Source: Clostridia bacterium
Lineage (GTDB): Bacteria > Bacillota > Clostridia > Christensenellales > CAG-1252
Direction: 5' to 3'
Assembly (NCBI GenBank): GCA_017961365.1
Contig: JAGCXI010000005.1
Coordinates: forward strand, 1 to 38,883
Length of the DNA: 38,883 bases
A model generated the notes under the pieces. The model did not search any database. It was not told the origin of the DNA and saw only the letters and a list, made by a program, of their open reading frames with translations. The position numbers and the translations under genes are program-made. Positions 31,760 through 38,883 of the stretch are shown here, in pieces; within the stretch, counting starts at the first letter, position 1; each line of letters starts with the position of its first letter.

Positions 31760-33526
31760 ATGACGCAGGACGAGATCTTACTGAAAGTCGAAAAACCCGC
31801 TCGTTACAGCGGCGGCGAATACAATACCCCCGATATGGAGAAGGAATGCGACGTCCGATTCTGTATCTGTATGCCCGATCTTTATGAAGTGGGGATGTCC
31901 AATCTCGGCTTGAAGCTACTCTATCACGTCCTGAATCGCGAGGAAGGCACAGTCTGCGAGCGTTGCTTCGCCCCCGCCCTCGATTTCAGAGCTCTCTTGA
32001 AAGAAAACGGGCTTCCTTTGATGAGCCTCGAGACCAAGCGTCCTTTGAAAGATTTCGATATCCTCGGTTTTTCCGTGCAATACGAGATGCTTTATACGGG
32101 GATCCTTTACGTCCTTGACAGCGCGGAGATCCCCTTTTATGCGAAAGATCGCGACGAGCGCTATCCTTTGATCGTCGGGGGCGGTCCCTCCGCTATCAAT
32201 CCGGAGCCCATCGCGGACTTTTTCGATCTCTTCATGGTGGGAGAGGGCGAAGATATGATCGTCGAACTCACCGCGCTTTTCCGTGTTTGCAAGAAGAAGG
32301 GTCTTTCCCGTCGCGAATTTTTGAAGAAAGCGGAGAAGATAGAAGGGATTTACGTGCCTTGTCTCAATACCCCCGCGCGCCGCAAAACGGTGAAGAAAGC
32401 GGTGGTCAGAGATTTCGAGCATTGTTTTTATCCGACGGCGCAGCTTATGCCTACGCTCGAAGTCGTGCATGACCGCGCGATGGTGGAGCTCTTCCGTGGC
32501 TGTCAGAATGGGTGTCGCTTTTGTCAAGCGGGATATTATTACCGTCCCATTCGTTATCGCAGCGAGGAGACTGTGGAAAAGCTTTGCAAGGATCTGATCC
32601 GCGAGACGGGCTTTGACGAGATCAGCCTCGGCTCTCTCTCGACGGGCGACTATCCTTATTTGGAGAAGTTACTCGCGCGTTTGACTCCCATTGCGAAAGA
32701 AGCGCATGTAAATCTCGCTTTGCCGTCTCTTCGCTTGAGTTCTTTTAAAAAAGAGTACGCGGAGAACAGCCGCAAAAGTTCGCTGACTTTCGCGCCCGAA
32801 GCGGGCACGCAAAGGCTTCGCAACGTCATCAATAAGAACGTGACGGAGGAGGAGATCCGCGAAGGGCTTTCCGCCGCTTTCGATCAAGGATATCGCAGCG
32901 TGAAGCTTTATTTTATGCTCGGTCTGCCCACCGAGACGGACGAGGATCTTATGGGTATCGTAGAGCTCGTCCGCAATATTCGCAGGCTTTATTTCGAGCA
33001 TCACAAAGGCGGGATCAATATCACGGTCAGCTGTTCGGTCTTTATCCCCAAGCCGGGGACGCCTTTCCAATGGGAAGAGCAGATCGATATCCCCGAGATG
33101 CGGCGCAGACAGTTTCTTTTGAAGGATGAGCTTCGCAAGGTGAAAGGCGTGTCTTTCCATTATCATGATCGCGAGACCAGCGAGTTGGAAGCTATCTTCG
33201 CTCGCGGCGACAGGGCGCTCTCCGCGCTCATCGAGCTGGCGTATCGGAAGGGCGCGATGTTCGATAGCTGGACGGAGCATTTCCATTATGAGATCTGGGA
33301 CGAGGCGATGAATGAGCTCGGCATCGACCGCCGCAAATATCTCGGCGCGCAGCCTCTCGACAAGCCTCTGCCTTGGGAGTTTATCGACATCGGTGTGACG
33401 CGGGATTATCTCCTTCGCGAGCGTGAGAAAGCGTATCGAGCGGAATGTACGACGGGCTGTGACAAAGGCTGCAAAGGGTGCGGCGCCGCGCTTTTCGCGC
33501 CCTGCGACGAGGTGAAAAAGAAATGA
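31760..33526 (+). CDS. B12-binding-type radical SAM protein (TIGR03960-like)
   Basis: This 588-residue protein belongs to the radical SAM family that accompanies DUF2344 proteins in Firmicutes. An N-terminal cobalamin-binding-like Rossmann part (FCICMPDLYEVGMSNLGLKL, LIVGGGPSAINPEPIADFFD) precedes the radical SAM core. The core has the cluster motif CxxxCxxC at C248, C252 and C255 (RGCQNGCRFCQAGYYYRP), then SLSTGDYPYLEKLL and a conserved FAPEAGTQRLRNVINK. The C-terminus adds the Cys-rich tail CTTGCDKGCKGCGA, which could hold a second metal centre. The substrate is unknown. Its stop overlaps the DUF2344 start. Confidence 0.9.
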   Translation: MTQDEILLKVEKPARYSGGEYNTPDMEKECDVRFCICMPDLYEVGMSNLGLKLLYHVLNREEGTVCERCFAPALDFRALLKENGLPLMSLETKRPLKDFDILGFSVQYEMLYTGILYVLDSAEIPFYAKDRDERYPLIVGGGPSAINPEPIADFFDLFMVGEGEDMIVELTALFRVCKKKGLSRREFLKKAEKIEGIYVPCLNTPARRKTVKKAVVRDFEHCFYPTAQLMPTLEVVHDRAMVELFRGCQNGCRFCQAGYYYRPIRYRSEETVEKLCKDLIRETGFDEISLGSLSTGDYPYLEKLLARLTPIAKEAHVNLALPSLRLSSFKKEYAENSRKSSLTFAPEAGTQRLRNVINKNVTEEEIREGLSAAFDQGYRSVKLYFMLGLPTETDEDLMGIVELVRNIRRLYFEHHKGGINITVSCSVFIPKPGTPFQWEEQIDIPEMRRRQFLLKDELRKVKGVSFHYHDRETSELEAIFARGDRALSALIELAYRKGAMFDSWTEHFHYEIWDEAMNELGIDRRKYLGAQPLDKPLPWEFIDIGVTRDYLLREREKAYRAECTTGCDKGCKGCGAALFAPCDEVKKK

Positions 33527-34215
33527 TCGTCGTCTTGAAATACAATAAATGCGGGAGCATGAAATACATCTCCCATATCGATCTTTTGCGGCATTTCACG
33601 AGAGCGTTCCGCCGTGCCGGACTTGCGATCGAGTATTCGGAAGGGTTTAATCCCCATATGCTCATCAATCTCGGCACGCCGCTCCCTCTCGGCATCTCCT
33701 CTTCCGCAGAGTACATCACGGTTCGAACGGTGGAGGCGGACGGGAAGACTTTTATGGAGAAATACAATGCCGTCGCGCCTGCGGGATTGGAGGCGACGAA
33801 GGCTTTTACCCTCGAGAGTAATCCCAATCTTGCGGGACGCACGGTGGCGGCGGATTACGCCGTAAAGCAGGTCGGCGCGGAGAAGGTCAGGCGAGAGGTG
33901 GAGAGCGTGGTGAATCTTCTTTCCCTCGAGATGCCCATCACCAAGAAAGGGGAGACCACCGTGAAGGACGTGGCGCCGATGGTGAACGGCGTGAAGGTCT
34001 ATCCGGACAGCCTGAACGTCTGCCTCGCGGCGGGGAATACGACGCTCCGTCCCGATAGGTTTACGGAGTTTCTCGCGGAGAAATACGGCTTTACCGTCAA
34101 AACGGCGGAGCTTTGGAAATATGAACAATACGTCAGAGAAGGCGGCGTCCTTTTGGAGACCGACCTTTATCTCGAGCGCCTTTCCGTAAAAGAAGAAAAG
34201 GGGAGTGAAATATGA
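33523..34215 (+). CDS. DUF2344 (TIGR03936) partner of the radical SAM protein
   Basis: This 230-residue protein carries the conserved DUF2344 N-terminus: KYNKCGSMKYISHIDLLRHF, RAFRRAGLAIEYSEGFNPHM, INLGTPLPLGISSSAEY. In many Firmicutes it is fused to or encoded beside the TIGR03960 radical SAM protein; here it is separate but overlaps it by four bases. No function is established; a role in RNA or protein modification is often suggested. The frame is open upstream, but the MIVVLKYNK start is the family N-terminus. Confidence 0.9.
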   Translation: MIVVLKYNKCGSMKYISHIDLLRHFTRAFRRAGLAIEYSEGFNPHMLINLGTPLPLGISSSAEYITVRTVEADGKTFMEKYNAVAPAGLEATKAFTLESNPNLAGRTVAADYAVKQVGAEKVRREVESVVNLLSLEMPITKKGETTVKDVAPMVNGVKVYPDSLNVCLAAGNTTLRPDRFTEFLAEKYGFTVKTAELWKYEQYVREGGVLLETDLYLERLSVKEEKGSEI

Positions 34216-36029
34216 AATTGAATTATAAAAGGACGATAAAAGTCGGGCTGGCTTTCGCGATCATCATGCTCTTTTGGACGGCGTATGACTTCGTGATCCC
34301 GCTCCTTCTCGAGCGTGCTTTCGGCTTGTCGAATAGCCTCCGCGGCGTAGTCATGGGCATCGATAACGTGCTCTCCCTCTTCCTCCTGCCCATCTTCGGC
34401 AAATGGTCGGATAAGGTGAATAGCAAGTACGGCAAACGCACGCCCTTCCTCTTCATCGGGACCATTCTCGCCGTCGTCATTATGATCTTCGTGCCCATCA
34501 CGGCGAGCGTGCAACTGAAGGAGGCGACTGCGCTGCGTAAGGATATCTATGCGGTGGAGACCACGGCGGACTTCACCTACGAGGCGTCGAACGGCACGGT
34601 CTATACGTCGTCGGAGCAGTTCTATACGATGATGTATGAGACCGAGGCGAAGTCGGGCGTCGGCTATGCTTATTCCGATCACGATTACCTGAAGCTGAAT
34701 GGAAAGAACTCTCTTGAAGATTATCTCGAGATCGCGAAATACGGCGTGACCGAGATCAAAAAGGACGGCATCAAGTTCTATCGCATCGAGACCACCGTCT
34801 CGGGCTTTACGAGGATCTCGCAAATGGTGGAGATCACCGAAGAAGAATATAACGAGATCAAACAGCATAACGCCGATTATCAAAAGTTCGTGGAGCCGGG
34901 CATTGCGGTCTTTGCGAGCGAGGAGGTGAATCACACCATCACCAAGATGCACCCCGAGCGCATCGGGATCTATCTCGCCGTGCTCTTCCTCGTCTTGGTG
35001 GCGATGGCGAGCTTCCGCTCTCCTGCGGTGGCATTGATGCCGGACGTCACTCCCAAGCCCCTGCGCAGTCAGGCGAATGCGATGATAAACCTGATGGGCG
35101 GCATCGGCGGTGCCATCGCATTCATCATCTATACCGTCGCCTTCATTCTCTCGGAGAATCCATTCACGCAGATCTTCGCTGTCTGCGCCGCGGTCATGGT
35201 GGCGATCCTCGTCGCCTTCCTCTTCCTTGTGAATGAGAATAAATTCGTCGAGGATTGCAAGAAAGAATGCGAGAAATACGGTATCAGCAATGACGACGAA
35301 GCGGAAGAGATCCTGCCCCATAAGCACGAAGAGAAAGGGGAGGACGGCGCTCCCGCCGAGTCTCTTACGCCGGAAGAGATCGCTCTCCGCAAGAAGAAGC
35401 ACGAGCGCGCTTATCGCAGGAGCTTTTTCTTCATCCTCGCTTCCACCTTTATGTGGTTTATGGGGTATAACGCCATCTCGTCCAATCTCTCGGTGTATTG
35501 CACGAAGGTCCTGAATCAGTCTGCGGCGGTGGCTTCCGTCATCTCGGGCGCCTCCATGGCGGTCTCGGCGATCGCATTTATCCCCGTGGGCATGCTCGCC
35601 GTGAAGATCGGCAGGCGCAAGAGCGTCCTCTTGGGCTTCCTCTTGTCCGTCGTCTCTTTTATCCTTGTCTTCCTCTTCGTGAAGCCGGACCAAATGGCGA
35701 AATACCTCTTCGCGATCTTCTATCTGATCTCTGGCTTCGGTCTCATCATCACGAACGTGAATACCTTCCCGATGGTTTTGGAGCTTTCTTCCTCTTCCAG
35801 CGTAGGAAAGTACACGGGTTATTATTATATCTCCACGATGAGCGCGCAGGCGATCACGCCCTTCATCTCGGGTCTCGTGATGGATTATTTCGAGGATCAA
35901 TATCTCTTCCTGTATTCCGCCATCTGCGTGGTCATCGCTTTTATCTTTATGTTCTTCACGCGTTACGGAGATTCCAAGCCCGTGCCTGCGGCGTCGGCGC
36001 TGGAATACCTCGGCGCGGGGGACGATTGA
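34212..36029 (+). CDS. MFS transporter, SLC45/GPH-like, with large external insertion
   Basis: This 605-residue transporter has 12 helices. The N-terminal half has FWTAYDFVIPLLLERAFGLS, then DNVLSLFLLPIFGKWSDKVN and KYGKRTPF, the MFS loop 2-3 motif. SFRSPAVALMPDVTPKPLRS after helix 4 is characteristic of SLC45-like sugar transporters. Between helices 3 and 4 lies an extra segment of about 150 residues (99-250), soluble and predicted outside the membrane, which ordinary members lack. The central cytoplasmic loop (about 340-400) is highly charged. The substrate is probably a sugar, by family only. Its start overlaps the DUF2344 stop. Confidence 0.85.
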   Translation: MKLNYKRTIKVGLAFAIIMLFWTAYDFVIPLLLERAFGLSNSLRGVVMGIDNVLSLFLLPIFGKWSDKVNSKYGKRTPFLFIGTILAVVIMIFVPITASVQLKEATALRKDIYAVETTADFTYEASNGTVYTSSEQFYTMMYETEAKSGVGYAYSDHDYLKLNGKNSLEDYLEIAKYGVTEIKKDGIKFYRIETTVSGFTRISQMVEITEEEYNEIKQHNADYQKFVEPGIAVFASEEVNHTITKMHPERIGIYLAVLFLVLVAMASFRSPAVALMPDVTPKPLRSQANAMINLMGGIGGAIAFIIYTVAFILSENPFTQIFAVCAAVMVAILVAFLFLVNENKFVEDCKKECEKYGISNDDEAEEILPHKHEEKGEDGAPAESLTPEEIALRKKKHERAYRRSFFFILASTFMWFMGYNAISSNLSVYCTKVLNQSAAVASVISGASMAVSAIAFIPVGMLAVKIGRRKSVLLGFLLSVVSFILVFLFVKPDQMAKYLFAIFYLISGFGLIITNVNTFPMVLELSSSSSVGKYTGYYYISTMSAQAITPFISGLVMDYFEDQYLFLYSAICVVIAFIFMFFTRYGDSKPVPAASALEYLGAGDD

Positions 36030-36156
36030 TCTCGGCAGATATCCGAGCGGATGATCGATATGAAAGGATATCGGAGCGGAAAAGAATAAACGTTACACAC
36101 ATCGCAGAAGCGGCGCGGCGAAAAGGTCGGCCGTTATCGGTCGAGAAGGAGAAAAT

Positions 36157-36981
36157 ATGAAATTTGATTTTGAATTGGTGGGAAAGGTCGGCTCGATGGC
36201 GCTCATCGACAAGAAGCGCAATGCATTGAGCTATGACACCGTCGCGCGGATCTCGCAGGATCTTTGCCCGGGCGACATTTGGGTGACGTCGGGCGCGGTG
36301 GAAGTCGGCAGGCTCGATTATATCAAAAGAAACGGCTTCGAGCTTTCGGGGGACGAGGAGGACGTCAAGACGGATTACAGCGCGCAAGGGCAGACCGTCC
36401 TCATGAATACCTATCGGCAGTTCATCGATCCGAAGTACAGCGTGCGTCAGATCCTCGTCGAGCACCAACATTTCAATGATCCCGAGAAGAGGGAGCACCT
36501 CCGCGCGATGCTTCTTCGTGCGCGTGAGCAGGGCGCTATCCCCATCATCAATTATAATGATGCCGTGAGCTGCGAGGAGACGCGGAATCTCGAGATACGT
36601 GACCTGCGGCTGAAGTCCGCCCACGTCGTGCAATGCGTGGATAATGACGAGACGGCGAGCCAGATCGCCTGCTTGATGAAGGCGAAGACCCTCCTCATCA
36701 TGAGCTCCACCGACGGCATCTATACGGACAGTAAGGATAAGAATACCCTCGTCTCGCAGATCGGTGGCAAAGATATCGAGGAGCTTATCAAGAATGTCGA
36801 ATATCATCAGACCCTCTGCGAAGGCGCCAGTCGCAAAGGCGCGGGCGGCGCGAAGGCGAAGCTCGAATATATCAAAGAGCCGCTCCGCAATGGCACCACC
36901 GTCATTATCGGCAGTTCGCAGTTCTCCATCCGCGAGCTTTTGGAAGGCTCCGTTCCGCGCACGATCATTAAGACGTATTGA
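36157..36981 (+). CDS. Amino-acid kinase family protein (glutamate 5-kinase-like)
   Basis: This 274-residue AAK-fold kinase has ELVGKVGSMALID at the N-terminus, VTSGAVEVGRLDYI (like the SSGAxxxGR of ProB), IPIINYNDAVSCEE, CVDNDETASQIACLM, and LLIMSSTDGIYT, near the ProB motif LTDxDGLYT. A glycine-rich KGAGGAKAK follows. It lacks the PUA domain of long glutamate 5-kinases, and no proA lies beside it, so proline synthesis is not assured. The canonical GS/GTS at the N-terminal nucleotide loop reads GSM, a modest departure. A GAAGGAG site supports the start. It seems to follow the transporter after a 127-bp gap and ends at a terminator. Confidence 0.75.
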   Translation: MKFDFELVGKVGSMALIDKKRNALSYDTVARISQDLCPGDIWVTSGAVEVGRLDYIKRNGFELSGDEEDVKTDYSAQGQTVLMNTYRQFIDPKYSVRQILVEHQHFNDPEKREHLRAMLLRAREQGAIPIINYNDAVSCEETRNLEIRDLRLKSAHVVQCVDNDETASQIACLMKAKTLLIMSSTDGIYTDSKDKNTLVSQIGGKDIEELIKNVEYHQTLCEGASRKGAGGAKAKLEYIKEPLRNGTTVIIGSSQFSIRELLEGSVPRTIIKTY

Positions 36982-37001
36982 GAGAAGAAGAAAAAATATC
37001 G

Positions 37002-37035
37002 CCGCTCCCTCGCTTCAAGACGGAGCGGTTTTTTT
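37002..37035 (+). terminator. Terminator of the amino-acid kinase gene
   Basis: CCGCTCC (37002-37008) pairs with GGAGCGG (37022-37028), followed by seven Ts. Confidence 0.9.
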
Positions 37036-37037
37036 AT

Positions 37038-37066
37038 GTGTAAATTCCTTCCTTTTCGCCATACTA
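37038..37066 (+). promoter_or_regulatory. Candidate sigma-G-type promoter of spoVT
   Basis: GTGTA (37038-37042), a 17-bp spacer and CATACTA (37060-37066) fit the forespore consensus GHATR-N17/18-CATHHTA with one mismatch. No TTGACA/TATAAT promoter is visible in this 100-bp gap. In Bacillus spoVT is read by sigma-G. The predicted start would leave a short leader with the GGAGG site near its 5' end. Confidence 0.45.
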
Positions 37067-37081
37067 CCCATCGGAGGCACT

Positions 37082-37600
37082 ATGAAAGCTACAGGCATTT
37101 TAAGAAGAATCGATGAGCTCGGTCGGGTGGTGATCCCGAAAGAAATCAGGAAAAGCATGAAGATGAGAGAGGGGGAGGAGCTCGAGATCTATACCACCGA
37201 GGAAGAGGTCGTTCTGCGCAAGTACAGCGAGATGTCTTCTTTGGAAAAATTCTCGCGCACACTTGCTGCTGCCATCTATAAAGTGACGGGCAAAGCGGCG
37301 ATCATCACGGACACGGATAAAGTCATCGCCGCCGCGGGGAAAGGCGTTCCCGAAGAGGGAAGCAGCATTTCGGATGCGCTGAGGCATCTCTTGGAGGAGA
37401 GGCGGCGCGTGACGCTCGGCGAGGGGCGCTGTCAGACGCTCGGCGTGGAGGGCGTTCGCTCCGAGATCGTGCAGCCCATTCTCTCCGCGGGAGACCTTTT
37501 CGGCGCGATCCTCATCCTTTCCAAAGAGCCCGTCACGAAGGCGGACGAACAATTGGCGGCGACCGGTGCAAGCTTCTTTGAAGAGCAGATCGGACGATAA
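37082..37600 (+). CDS. spoVT: Stage V sporulation regulator SpoVT
   Basis: This 172-residue transcription factor tunes late forespore (sigma-G) gene expression. The AbrB-like swapped-hairpin DNA-binding domain is residues 1-50 (MKATGILRRIDELGRVVIPK, then GEELEIYTTEEEVVLRKY). A GAF-like domain follows (about 55-172: LEKFSRTLAAAIYKVTGKAA, PILSAGDLFGAILILSK). Bacillus SpoVT is 178 residues. The frame opens 318 bases upstream, across the terminator and inside the kinase gene; the ATG at 37082 with its GGAGG site is the true start. The SpoVB-like gene overlaps its end, matching the spoVT-spoVB order known in Bacillus. Confidence 0.96.
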   Translation: MKATGILRRIDELGRVVIPKEIRKSMKMREGEELEIYTTEEEVVLRKYSEMSSLEKFSRTLAAAIYKVTGKAAIITDTDKVIAAAGKGVPEEGSSISDALRHLLEERRRVTLGEGRCQTLGVEGVRSEIVQPILSAGDLFGAILILSKEPVTKADEQLAATGASFFEEQIGR

Positions 37601-38883
37601 GGCGTACGCCAAAAGAGTGGGCGCTCTCACCGTCGTCACCGTCCTTGCAAAGCTGATCGGCGCCCTTTATCGCATTCCGCTCACGAATCTTATCGGTGCG
37701 GAAGGCGTGGGGGTGTATCAGCTCGTTTTCAGCATTTACGCCCTTGCCATCGCTTTGACTTCCTCTTTCCATACGACTTTGATCTCTCGTCAAGTGGCGG
37801 CGTATCGCGCGCTGGACGAAAAAGAGAAAGCGAGAGGATATTTTCTGACCGCACTTGTCGAGAGCGGCATTTCCGCCTTCCTTGCGGCGGGGATCCTCTT
37901 TCTTTTCGGGGAGGCGATCGCGGGAGCACAGGGCGCCGTCGGGGGAGGCATCGGTTATCGGGTCATCGCGCCCGCCGTGCTCTTCGTCTCTTTTCTTTCC
38001 GCGCTGAAAGGCTGGTTTAATGGGAATATGCGCCTCGCCCCCACCGCGGCTTCTCTTCTCATCGAACAGACGGTGAAGCTCGGCGTCGGGCTTTCTCTCG
38101 CATATCTTTTTCGAGAGAGGGGGGCGGCGCAAGCCGCCGCCGCGGCGCTTTTCGGCGTGACCGCGGCGGAAGCGGTGGCGGTCTTGGTCTTGGCGATCGT
38201 TTATCTGAAAAGCAGGGGCGCTTCGGGGCTTTCCCGCGTGCCCTTCCGCACGGTGCTTCGCGAGGGGCTTCCCTTACGCTTCGGCGGGGTGATCCTCCCG
38301 CTTGCCGCCTTCGCGGATAGCTTCCTCATCGTGCGTTTGCTTTTCCTTTTCGGCGTGGAGAGGTCGGCGGGCGTCGCCACTTACGGCATTTATGCCGGCG
38401 CGGTGAATTCCATCGTGAATTTCCCCGTCGTGCTTGTCCTTGCCGTCGCGGTCGCCATCATCCCCGTCATTTCGAGGAGCAAGGCGATGCGAGACGTCGT
38501 TTCCCTGAAAGAGAAAAGCACGCTCACGCTGAAGATCGCTCTTGTCATCAGCCTGCCTTGCGCTTTGGCGCTTCTCGTGCTCGCGCCGCAGGCGATTCGT
38601 CTTTTATATCCCGTTTTTTCGGCGGAGGAGACAGCGCTCGCAGCTCGGCTTCTCAGGATCTCGTCGGCGAGCGTGGTCTTCCTCTCGCTCACGCAGATCT
38701 ATGCCGCGCTCTTGCAGTCCATCGACAGAGCGGACGTGGCGGCGGAGGCATTGGCTGTCTCCGTGCTCCTGCGCGTGATCCTATTATGCGTGCTCGTGCC
38801 GCGCGTCGGGGCGATCGGGATCGCCGTTTCCGGTCTCGTCTCTTATGCGCTGACCACCGTGCTCGATCTCGTGAAGTGGCTCC
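37578..38883 (+). CDS. spoVB: SpoVB-like MATE/MOP-superfamily flippase (3' end missing)
   Basis: An open frame runs to the window edge without a stop; 435 codons are seen. It encodes a polytopic protein of the polysaccharide-biosynthesis/MurJ-like (MOP) family. The family N-terminus is plain (VLAKLIGALYRIPLTNLIGA, EGVGVYQLVFSIYALAIALT), followed by LKGWFNGNMRLAPTAASLLI, EQTVKLGVG and YGIYAGAVNSIVNFPVVL. SpoVB moves lipid-linked precursors for spore cortex. No ATG is available: the best start is TTG 37578, inside spoVT in another frame, giving MKSRSDDKAYAKRVGAL; GTG 37566 and GTG 37617 are alternatives. Placement after spoVT supports SpoVB over a general flippase. Confidence 0.85.
   Translation, partial: MKSRSDDKAYAKRVGALTVVTVLAKLIGALYRIPLTNLIGAEGVGVYQLVFSIYALAIALTSSFHTTLISRQVAAYRALDEKEKARGYFLTALVESGISAFLAAGILFLFGEAIAGAQGAVGGGIGYRVIAPAVLFVSFLSALKGWFNGNMRLAPTAASLLIEQTVKLGVGLSLAYLFRERGAAQAAAAALFGVTAAEAVAVLVLAIVYLKSRGASGLSRVPFRTVLREGLPLRFGGVILPLAAFADSFLIVRLLFLFGVERSAGVATYGIYAGAVNSIVNFPVVLVLAVAVAIIPVISRSKAMRDVVSLKEKSTLTLKIALVISLPCALALLVLAPQAIRLLYPVFSAEETALAARLLRISSASVVFLSLTQIYAALLQSIDRADVAAEALAVSVLLRVILLCVLVPRVGAIGIAVSGLVSYALTTVLDLVKWL

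Noticed and set aside
36038-36080. Direct repeat GATATCCGAGCGGA/GATATCGGAGCGGA before the amino-acid kinase
   Set aside because: There are only two imperfect copies with no clear promoter next to them; too weak to call an operator.

Overview
The window looks like chromosomal DNA from a spore-forming, anaerobic member of the Clostridia (Firmicutes). It has clear sporulation genes (SpoIVFB protease, SpoVT, a SpoVB-type flippase), ferredoxin-dependent amino-acid chemistry, clean TTGACA/TATAAT-type promoters and strong GGAGG ribosome binding sites. The DNA is moderately GC-rich, and genes are packed into operons in which the stop codon of one gene repeatedly overlaps the start of the next as ATGA. 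The exact lineage cannot be named from the sequence alone.

Bases 1-4175 are an accessory or junction region. They hold the end of a large cell-surface protein, a degraded stretch with a 40-codon gene stub, and a tRNA-Thr(GGT) gene. A duplicated 5' half of that tRNA sits upstream of the intact copy, and 9-bp GTTTGCTAC repeats at an exact 11-bp period lie nearby. Together these look like the scar of a tyrosine-recombinase element. Next come a small two-gene unit, two copies of a ~125-130 bp intergenic repeat, and rlmH, which appears to be leaderless. A third copy of the repeat plus two fragments lies at 27410-27676. Each full copy is bounded by a 9-10 bp inverted repeat whose sequence differs between copies while its pairing is kept.

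Bases 4744-14528 are one long operon for aryl-acid and aromatic amino-acid metabolism. It holds a sodium symporter, two phenylacetate-CoA ligase paralogues bracketing indolepyruvate:ferredoxin oxidoreductase (IorA/IorB), a tandem-ACT protein, an amidohydrolase, an aminotransferase and a cyclophilin lipoprotein. The likely flow is transamination to arylpyruvate, ferredoxin-linked oxidative decarboxylation to aryl-acetyl-CoA, and ATP or thioester exchange by the ligases. The reverse, reductive direction is also possible.

Bases 14551-27424 hold a lipid kinase, a TerB-like protein, a convergent PRC-barrel/M1-peptidase operon, and a rightward run of envelope genes. That run includes a DUF1858 protein, a propeller/SH3 membrane protein, a fusion of an RpoA-CTD-like domain to WG repeats, an ABC-2 transporter and a large Ig-like/beta-helix protein.

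Bases 27852-38883 hold a Cys/Gly-rich 61-residue protein, glycyl-tRNA synthetase, minD-minE, spoIVFB preceded by a one-TM peptide where spoIVFA might be expected, the radical-SAM/DUF2344 pair, an SLC45-like transporter with a ~150-residue external insertion, an amino-acid kinase, spoVT, and a SpoVB-like flippase that runs off the window.
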